Source: a virus. From it: 58,361 bases of DNA. Under the pieces are notes generated by a model. The model searched no databases and was not told the origin of the DNA. It worked only from the letters and a program-made list of their open reading frames with translations. The position numbers and the translations under genes were made by a program. This document shows, piece by piece, positions 52,612 through 58,361 of this stretch (positions are counted from its first letter, which is position 1; every line of letters starts with the position of its first letter). Location: positions 1-58,361 of IMG/VR virus record IMGVR_UViG_3300005340_000042. One strand, given 5' to 3'.

Positions 52612-55418
52612 AGGTAGTCCTCGGGGTCCGGGGTGCTCGGCCAGGGCTGACGTACGGCGGTCACGGTCAGCACCTTCACGTCCGGCGCCGGCCCGGCAAC
52701 CGTCCAGGGGCCCGGCGCGAACCAGCCCGGGGTGCCTCCGAGCGGGGCCCAGTAGATCCGATCGGAGGCCATGATCTCCTCCAACGCGTCTATGTCCTGC
52801 TTCCCCAGCACTCCAATCGTCAACGTCAGGTCTTCGCCGGAGACGGTGTTCGAGACGGTGTGCCGGCCGCCCGTGACCGGAACCGAGTCCGTGCTCAGGC
52901 GCGGCAGGGCGTGCCCGCGCGTGGCGGCGACCGCCATCACCGCGGCCAGGGAACCGATCCGGTCCATCCCGTCGGTGTGCAGCAGCGCGGGGACCGTGAT
53001 CGAGGAGAACTCGCTGATCCGCAGCTCGGGCACCGGGAGGTCGCCGCCGGCCACGATGCCCTCCACCCGCACGAAGTGCACCTCGCGGTACGGCGGCAGC
53101 GAGGTCGCCGAGCCGGATGTACCCGACCCGCCCGCCGTGGCGGTCACCAGCGCGGCCTGCGTGTCGCTGGAGTTGTGGGTGTGCGTCTCGGTCGGCACGG
53201 TGCCCTGCGTGCCCGAGGTATCCCGGCCATAGTCGCGTCCCCCGGACTGGCCGATCGTGATCTCGTGGGTGTGCGAGGTGGCGGGGTGCACGTGCGAAGC
53301 AACAGTGTGGTTGTGGCTAGTGGCGCCGCCCGTGCTCCCCACCGATGCGGGACCGATATCGCGACAGAACCAGGTGCGCATGTCCGGCGTGCCGTTCGCG
53401 CCGTTGCACCAGGTCAACACGGGGTCCAGGTCCGCGATCGCGTCGGTGTAGAGACCGATGATGCGGGTCTGCGCGCCGTTTCCGGTGTTGCGCAGGGTGC
53501 GTAGGCGGCGGTTGACCGGCTCGTGGTCGCGGTCCCCGGTGGTGCCGCCCGTGGCCGAGGGCAGTGCGCCGGAGGTGTTGGCCACCACGTTGCCGGGGTG
53601 AGTGTGGCGCGCGAGCCAGCGCGGGTTGGTGCCGCCGGAGTTCGCCTCGTTCGCCGCCGCCGGCCCGCTCAGCCCGGTGGTGAAGTTCGGGTGGTCGTGC
53701 TGCGGCGTGGTGTGGGTGTGCGCGTTCACGGTGTGGCTGTGCCGGCTGGAGCCGTAGGTGGCACCGCCGTTGCCGGCGGCCGGGGCCCCGCGCAGGAAGC
53801 GGCCGGAGGAGGCGGTATCGGTCGTCCAGCCGGACACGCTCTGCGTGCTCCAGCCGAGCGCGCCGATCGGGTACACGGTGGCCGATCCGTCCGAGCGGAT
53901 CCAGATCACCTCGCGGGTCGGCGGCAGGTTGCTCGAACCGGTGGTCCCGGGCGCGGCCGCGGAGGTCTGCACGACGTTCGACCCGCCGGACAGCAGCGGC
54001 AGGGTGTGGTCGTGGGTGGTGGAGGTGACCGCGATCGGGTTGTTGTTCTTGCGCTCGGTGTTCGTGCCCGCGGAATTGCCGGTCGTGTCGGCGGGCATCA
54101 TGTGCTGGTGGGACGGGATCGAGTGGGTGTGGTTCGGCGTGGTGTGGGTGTGCGTGGCCGCGCCACCGGTTGCTGAGGGAACCCCGGTGGTCGTGGTGCC
54201 GCGCGGGTAGAAACCGTCCAGCGCGGTGACCCGCAGCCACCCGCTCGGGATGCTGCCCGCGGTGCCCGGCCAGCCCAGCACGAGGTCCACCGGGATCGAG
54301 TCGGGGATCTCGACGGTGGTCGAGACGTATCCCCAGTACCGCACCCGATAGGTGATCTCGCAGCCGTGCAGCTCCAGCGTGCAGACGCCGCCCACCAGCA
54401 CGTGCTCGGTGTCGATCTGCGGAATGGCCAGGTCGAGATATGAGCCCTCAAGGCCGTCCGGCACGACCGCGATGCGCTGCGACCCCGTGCAGTCGTCCCG
54501 CCAGACCTCGGCCACCACGTACCCGTCATCGAACGGCTGGCCGCCGGCAAAGCTCCACGTGAGCCGGTAGCCGTCGCCCTCCCGGTCGGTGGTGAGGTTG
54601 GGCGGGGACGGCGGGGGGATCGTGTTCTGGATCGCGAAGTTGAGCACTTCCACGCCAAAGAACTCATCCGTGCCACGGATGGTGCTGCTCACCCCGTACG
54701 TGGCGGTGTAGTTCCCGTCATCCAGCGGGATCGGCAGCGTGAAGGCGTTGGGTGGTTCGCCGGCGCCTTCGGTCTGGTAGACGATCGTGCCGGGCGACTT
54801 GACCAGCTCGAACGTCCAGCGGTTCGGCGGGAGCCCGTCGTAGCTGGCCGGCCCGAAGTAGACCTCCGGCTGGTTGGTGTCCGTGATCGTGCCGAGCCAC
54901 TGGTTCACCCCGGCGTTGTCGCGGATCTCCGGGCTGAACTGCGGCTCCAGCCGGGCATCCACGTCCAGGTAGAGCTCGGCGGTCAACGTCTGGTTCGCAC
55001 CGCCACTCGGCAGCGTGAGGTAGCCGCCGGTGATGTTCAGGTCGGACTTCGTCCCGGGGTCGTCCAGGTTGAGCAGACCGATACTGGTCCAGTTCCCGGC
55101 GTACTCCGTCATCACGTCGTTGATGAAGATCCGCGAGAACATCGCCGTGTCGTTGGTGCCGATGCTGACCCCGAGGTCTTCGCGGCCGACGCCCGCGTTG
55201 ACTCGCATGCGCGCGCGGGCGCGAACCTGGTGGCGCTCGTATCCGGCACCGAGGGGGTGCGGCTCGACACGCACCGACCATCGGCCCGCGCCCCCGGGCT
55301 GCAGGATGTAGGTGGCGTCGTTGTTGTCGGCGGTGACGGTGGCTAGGGTGCCTGACGGGACCGCGCTCGCGCCGCCCGCCGTGACCACCGCGGTCGGCCT
55401 CAACGTCGTGATGATCAC
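52608..55418 (-). CDS. Minor tail protein with collar-like HxH repeats (936 aa)
   Basis: N-terminal jelly-roll-like part (about 1-300), a Pro-rich FnIII-like stretch, then three tail-collar-like modules (about 395-790) rich in HxH pairs, for example THTHTTPNHTHSIPSHQH, HSHTVNAHTHTTPQHDH and SHNHTVASHVHPATSHTH. The C-terminal 130 residues (TSVPALLHTDGMDRIG-like, GGRHTVSNTVSGEDLTL) are a tail-anchoring domain shared with the 922-aa gene. HxH arrays bind iron or other metal in T4 and lambda-type fibres. Confidence 0.76.
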   Translation of the reverse strand: MIITTLRPTAVVTAGGASAVPSGTLATVTADNNDATYILQPGGAGRWSVRVEPHPLGAGYERHQVRARARMRVNAGVGREDLGVSIGTNDTAMFSRIFINDVMTEYAGNWTSIGLLNLDDPGTKSDLNITGGYLTLPSGGANQTLTAELYLDVDARLEPQFSPEIRDNAGVNQWLGTITDTNQPEVYFGPASYDGLPPNRWTFELVKSPGTIVYQTEGAGEPPNAFTLPIPLDDGNYTATYGVSSTIRGTDEFFGVEVLNFAIQNTIPPPSPPNLTTDREGDGYRLTWSFAGGQPFDDGYVVAEVWRDDCTGSQRIAVVPDGLEGSYLDLAIPQIDTEHVLVGGVCTLELHGCEITYRVRYWGYVSTTVEIPDSIPVDLVLGWPGTAGSIPSGWLRVTALDGFYPRGTTTTGVPSATGGAATHTHTTPNHTHSIPSHQHMMPADTTGNSAGTNTERKNNNPIAVTSTTHDHTLPLLSGGSNVVQTSAAAPGTTGSSNLPPTREVIWIRSDGSATVYPIGALGWSTQSVSGWTTDTASSGRFLRGAPAAGNGGATYGSSRHSHTVNAHTHTTPQHDHPNFTTGLSGPAAANEANSGGTNPRWLARHTHPGNVVANTSGALPSATGGTTGDRDHEPVNRRLRTLRNTGNGAQTRIIGLYTDAIADLDPVLTWCNGANGTPDMRTWFCRDIGPASVGSTGGATSHNHTVASHVHPATSHTHEITIGQSGGRDYGRDTSGTQGTVPTETHTHNSSDTQAALVTATAGGSGTSGSATSLPPYREVHFVRVEGIVAGGDLPVPELRISEFSSITVPALLHTDGMDRIGSLAAVMAVAATRGHALPRLSTDSVPVTGGRHTVSNTVSGEDLTLTIGVLGKQDIDALEEIMASDRIYWAPLGGTPGWFAPGPWTVAGPAPDVKVLTVTAVRQPWPSTPDPEDYL

Positions 55419-55453
55419 CCTGATGTCCCCCTGTTCCGGCTCACGTGGACATC

Positions 55454-58222
55454 CTAAACGTCAGCGACCTGCGGACCGGGTTGCGGGCCGGTCCCGATAA
55501 ATTCGGCGGTAACTCGCCGGCCGCGGCCGACCTTGACCACCGTGACAGAGCCGGCGACCGGCGCCGCCCATACCTCGGTGGAGTCCGATGGGCTGATCAA
55601 CACGAGCGGTCGCTGAAGCACCGCGAGCAGGTCGGCCAGATCGGCCTCCGACTCCACGCCTGCGGCCATGGTGTGGTTGCGCTCGCCGGGCGCGGCGTTC
55701 TCGGCGAAGCGCGTGCCGTTCACGCCCGTGGTGGCGGTGAGCGGCCGATCCACGTTCCAGGAGAACTTGCCGATCACCGGAGCCCACATCGCCCCGTCGG
55801 GCCCTTGCGTGCGGATCAGGTGCTCGGACTCCGGCCAGGTGAAGCACACTGCCTCCGGCTCGGGCTCCGGGGTCTGCGGTTCCACCAGCTGGACGAACGC
55901 CACCTCTTCGTACGCGGGCTCGCTGCCGACCGCGGCGAGGGTGCCCGAGGTGCCGGCGACCACCGTGGGGGTGGTGGAGTCGGTGGCCGAGCCGGTATGG
56001 GTGTGGGCCGAGGTGGCGACTGCGATCGTGCTGGACGCGAGCACGTTGCTACTGGCCGCCGCCGTGGTCCCGATGGTCATGGTGTGCGTGTGGCCGCTGG
56101 TGGTGTGCGTGTGACTCGGGCTGGTGTGGGTGTGCGTGGCCAGCGAACCACCCGTGGCGCCGATGGATGCGGTCGCGCCGCGCGGGTAGAGGCCGGTCAG
56201 GTTCGGGGTGCCGCCCGTGCCGTCGCAGAGCGCCCAGTGGTCGGGGATGGTGCCGAGCGATCCGCGCCACGCCCCGATCAGGCCGACCGGCAGGGATGCG
56301 CCACCGCTGGTGTTCTGCTTCACGCGCACGTTGCGGTAGGGCGGGTCCTCGGGCGCCGCGGCGGTACCGGAGTTCGCCGCCCCGCCGGACGCCAGCGCTG
56401 CCGTGTCGGCGGCCGCCACGGTGACCGGGTGGTTGTGGGTGGCGGCGTAGGTGGCGCTGACCGCGCCGGCCGTCAAGGTGAGGGAGCCGGCCACGTTACC
56501 AGTGTTCGGGCTGGTGTGGGTGTGCGAGGTGCCCGCGTGCGTGTGAGCGGCGATCGTGTGCACGTGGCCGTTCAGCCCGGACGCGGCGATCAGGCCACCG
56601 TCCCCGGCCGCCGGCGCGCCCTTCATGAACCGGTTGGTGGCGTTGCCGAAGTCCGTCCAGCCGGCCAGGGACACGTCCCCAGTGATGCCCAGCGCGTTGT
56701 TCGGCACGCCCGCCGGGGTGCCGTCGGACTCGATGTGGATGACTTCCAGCCGAGCCGGGTCGTTCGGGTGCGTGCCGATGGCGGGCTGCGTCACGCCCGA
56801 GAGCACCGTGGCGGAGTTGACTGCGGAGCGGGTGTGGGTGTGGGTCACCGGCACCGCGCTGGATCCGGCCGTGTTCGGGGTGGAGGTCACCTGGCCGACC
56901 GCTGCCGAGGTGTTGCCGGTCACCGTGTGCGCGTGCGTGACCTCGTGGTTGTGCCCGGCCGTGGTGTGCACGTGCGTGGCCGCGCCACCGCGCGCTCCGG
57001 GCTGGGTGGAGGCGGTGGCCACGCCCTTCGCGTACCGCCCGTCCAGCGCGGTCGTGCGCTTCCAGCCCGCGGGGATCCCGGCGTTGGTGCCCGGCCAGAG
57101 GAAGATCAGCCCCCGCGGGATGCCGGAGTCGCGCACGTCGGACCAAGCGCTGATCACGATGGCCCCGTTGACTCGGCCGATGGTCCGCGCCCGGTAGTAC
57201 GAGCAGCACTGCTCCGGGGTGTGCGTGCATGAGGCGCCGAGCCCGGTGCGCGGGATGGTGAAGTCCTGCCAGGTCGCGCATTCGTCGGTCTGCAGCGGGC
57301 CGAGCATGGCCAGCGTGACGCCGTTCTCGCTCTCGCTGCCCGCACAGTCCACCCGCTGCAGCTCGACGTGTCCGCGTCCGTCATCGAACTCGCTCACGTC
57401 CGGGGCACAGACCTGCACGGAGTAGAGCGGTGAGTCCGGGATGGGGGTGGCGATGGGGTCGTTCGGGATCGGCACGTCTCCGGTGCTGATCGTGAACGCG
57501 ATCGTCTGCACGGTGCTGGCGTAGGCGGTGTTGGCGCCGAGCGTGGTCCAGATCTGCAGGTTCGCGGTGTAGCTGCCGTTCGGCAGTGGGCTGGTTAGCT
57601 GGTCGGTGGGGTTGCCGGACAGGATCCCGGAGTCCCAGACGATCGTGCTGCCGCTGGTCACCCAGAACCGGTACTGCCGCAGCGCGAGCCCGTCGGGGTC
57701 GATCGCGGTGGCGCGCAGTCGCGGGGTGTTGGTGTCGGTGATGGTGACGTTGACCGCGCCGGCGCCGTCCAGCACCTGGCCGGTGAAAGTCGGCGCCTCT
57801 CGAGAGTCCATGTCGATGAAGATCTCGGTGATCTTCACACCGGAGGTCTGCCCGAGGATGTGCGCGGCCAGGGTGGTAGGCCCGTCGTGCGGGACACCGA
57901 AGCCCCACGATCCGTTCACTGTTCCAGGCGAGTCCGGAAAGGTTGCGGAGGCGCCACCGGTCAGCGCGCCGTTCTGCAGCCGCACCGCCCACCAGGCGCT
58001 GCCGTCCTCCCCGCGGGCGCGCACCCGCACCTGGTGGCGGCGCTCGCCTACGGGCGGCGAATCGACCGGGGTCTGCAGTACGAGCGGGGAGCCGGAGCCG
58101 GACCAGAGCGCATAGGTGGAGTCCAGGTCGTCCGAGGTGACACCGTTCAGCGTGCCGGCCGGTTGCGCGGTCCAGCCGGTGAACGAGGAGACGGCCGAGG
58201 GCCGGAGGGTCGTGATCGTCAT
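55454..58222 (-). CDS. Minor tail protein with collar-like HxH repeats, paralogue (922 aa)
   Basis: Starts TITTLRPSAVSSFTGWTAQP, matching the start of the 936-aa paralogue. About 170-260 is FnIII-like (VNVTITDTNTPRLRATAIDP). Three collar-like modules (about 390-770) have HVHTTAGHNHEVTHAHT, HVHTIAAHTHAGTSHTHT and THTHTSPSHTHTTSGHTHT, the last with GTIPDHWALCDGTGGTPNL. C-terminal tail-anchor domain about 790-922. First gene after the tape measure, a typical position for a distal tail protein. Confidence 0.78.
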   Translation of the reverse strand: MTITTLRPSAVSSFTGWTAQPAGTLNGVTSDDLDSTYALWSGSGSPLVLQTPVDSPPVGERRHQVRVRARGEDGSAWWAVRLQNGALTGGASATFPDSPGTVNGSWGFGVPHDGPTTLAAHILGQTSGVKITEIFIDMDSREAPTFTGQVLDGAGAVNVTITDTNTPRLRATAIDPDGLALRQYRFWVTSGSTIVWDSGILSGNPTDQLTSPLPNGSYTANLQIWTTLGANTAYASTVQTIAFTISTGDVPIPNDPIATPIPDSPLYSVQVCAPDVSEFDDGRGHVELQRVDCAGSESENGVTLAMLGPLQTDECATWQDFTIPRTGLGASCTHTPEQCCSYYRARTIGRVNGAIVISAWSDVRDSGIPRGLIFLWPGTNAGIPAGWKRTTALDGRYAKGVATASTQPGARGGAATHVHTTAGHNHEVTHAHTVTGNTSAAVGQVTSTPNTAGSSAVPVTHTHTRSAVNSATVLSGVTQPAIGTHPNDPARLEVIHIESDGTPAGVPNNALGITGDVSLAGWTDFGNATNRFMKGAPAAGDGGLIAASGLNGHVHTIAAHTHAGTSHTHTSPNTGNVAGSLTLTAGAVSATYAATHNHPVTVAAADTAALASGGAANSGTAAAPEDPPYRNVRVKQNTSGGASLPVGLIGAWRGSLGTIPDHWALCDGTGGTPNLTGLYPRGATASIGATGGSLATHTHTSPSHTHTTSGHTHTMTIGTTAAASSNVLASSTIAVATSAHTHTGSATDSTTPTVVAGTSGTLAAVGSEPAYEEVAFVQLVEPQTPEPEPEAVCFTWPESEHLIRTQGPDGAMWAPVIGKFSWNVDRPLTATTGVNGTRFAENAAPGERNHTMAAGVESEADLADLLAVLQRPLVLISPSDSTEVWAAPVAGSVTVVKVGRGRRVTAEFIGTGPQPGPQVADV

Positions 58223-58224
58223 GG

Positions 58225-58361
58225 TCAGCGCACCATCCCCGCCTGCGCCAGGCGCATCAGCACTGCCTCAGCAGCGGCGTTCCCGGCTCCCGCGCCGGAC
58301 CCGTTGATCACGATGGCTCCCGGCTCGATGGTGAAGGTGCTCGTGGTGTTGCCCGCCACCG
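58225..58361 (-). CDS. Tape measure protein, C-terminal fragment (3' end of the gene at 1-2343)
   Basis: An open frame enters from the window end and stops with TGA at 58227-58225. It encodes about 44 residues including FTIEPGAIVING and AAAEAVLMRLAQ, a C-terminal signature common in actinophage tape measures (family knowledge). The next tail gene starts 2 nt downstream at 58222. Joining this fragment to base 1 after collapsing the shared CACCG gives a continuous frame, so the two pieces are one gene split by linearising a circular map. Confidence 0.88.
   Translation of the reverse strand, partial: VAGNTTSTFTIEPGAIVINGSGAGAGNAAAEAVLMRLAQAGMVR

Noticed and set aside
55445-57232. 595-codon frame antisense to the 922-aa tail gene
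   Set aside because: Low-complexity Gly/Arg/Val product created by GC-rich third positions; the other strand is clearly coding.
1-58361. CRISPR array or insertion sequence
   Set aside because: No regularly spaced direct repeats and no transposase-like frame were seen; the only clear mobile element is the terminase intein.

Overview
This window looks like an essentially complete genome of a tailed siphophage of a high-GC actinobacterium, most likely a Streptomyces or related host. The evidence is uniformly GC-rich codon use, an HK97-type head module, a DUF5047 minor tail protein, small YEALR/SKSRAARIANAG-type basic proteins and many GTGA/ATGA gene overlaps. The tape measure gene is cut by the window ends: its 5' part is at 1-2343 (-) and its 3' end at 58225-58361 (-). 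The two ends share the 5-base string CACCG, and removing one copy restores the tape measure reading frame. The molecule is therefore probably a circular or circularly permuted map of about 58,356 bp. No integrase or CRISPR array was seen.

Layout. (i) 2.3-29.2 kb, mostly minus strand, is the late region read right to left: terminase small subunit, a terminase large subunit carrying an intein, the endolysin/holin pair, portal, MuF-like protein, capsid protease, major capsid, tail tube, connectors, a tail-chaperone operon and the tape measure. Plus-strand islands with their own promoters and terminators sit inside it. One island (4.66-5.31 kb) carries what looks like a large structured non-coding RNA. 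(ii) 29.3-31.4 kb (-) holds secreted or membrane proteins: a metzincin protease, an Excalibur protein and a DUF4190 protein. (iii) 31.4-39.2 kb (-) is early/replication: an SSB-like protein, a RecB/Cas4-type nuclease, an SF2 helicase and a long overlapping train of small genes. (iv) 39.2-46.0 kb (+) holds a putative ribbon-helix-helix regulator, a primase-helicase, a RusA-like resolvase, a third Bro-N protein, an excisionase-like HTH protein and a tRNA-like element. (v) 46.1-58.4 kb (-) holds small membrane proteins, a glycosyltransferase, a 776-residue glycosyltransferase/methyltransferase fusion and the tail tip and fibre genes, continuing around the circle from the tape measure.

Regulation. 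At least nine near-identical promoters share -35 TTGaCA or TTGCAA, a conserved GCATGrCTG at the 3' end of the spacer and -10 TAAkGT; several would give leaderless mRNAs. Three paralogous Bro-N antirepressor genes share another leader, with a GGCC-type inverted repeat starting exactly 3 nt after the -10. Strong bidirectional hairpins separate opposing units. Two intergenic regions (20.2-20.6 and 41.9-42.2 kb) share a 12-bp inverted repeat and CTTCCGG-type repeats and are candidate replication origins or regulatory loci.

The most notable items are the roughly 520-nt ornate RNA candidate at 4787-5310, an Acb2/Tad1-like anti-CBASS sponge candidate inside the tail-chaperone operon, a possible -1 frameshift extension of the capsid protease, tRNA-like elements with abnormal anticodon arms, a DUF4082-connector fusion and the terminase intein.
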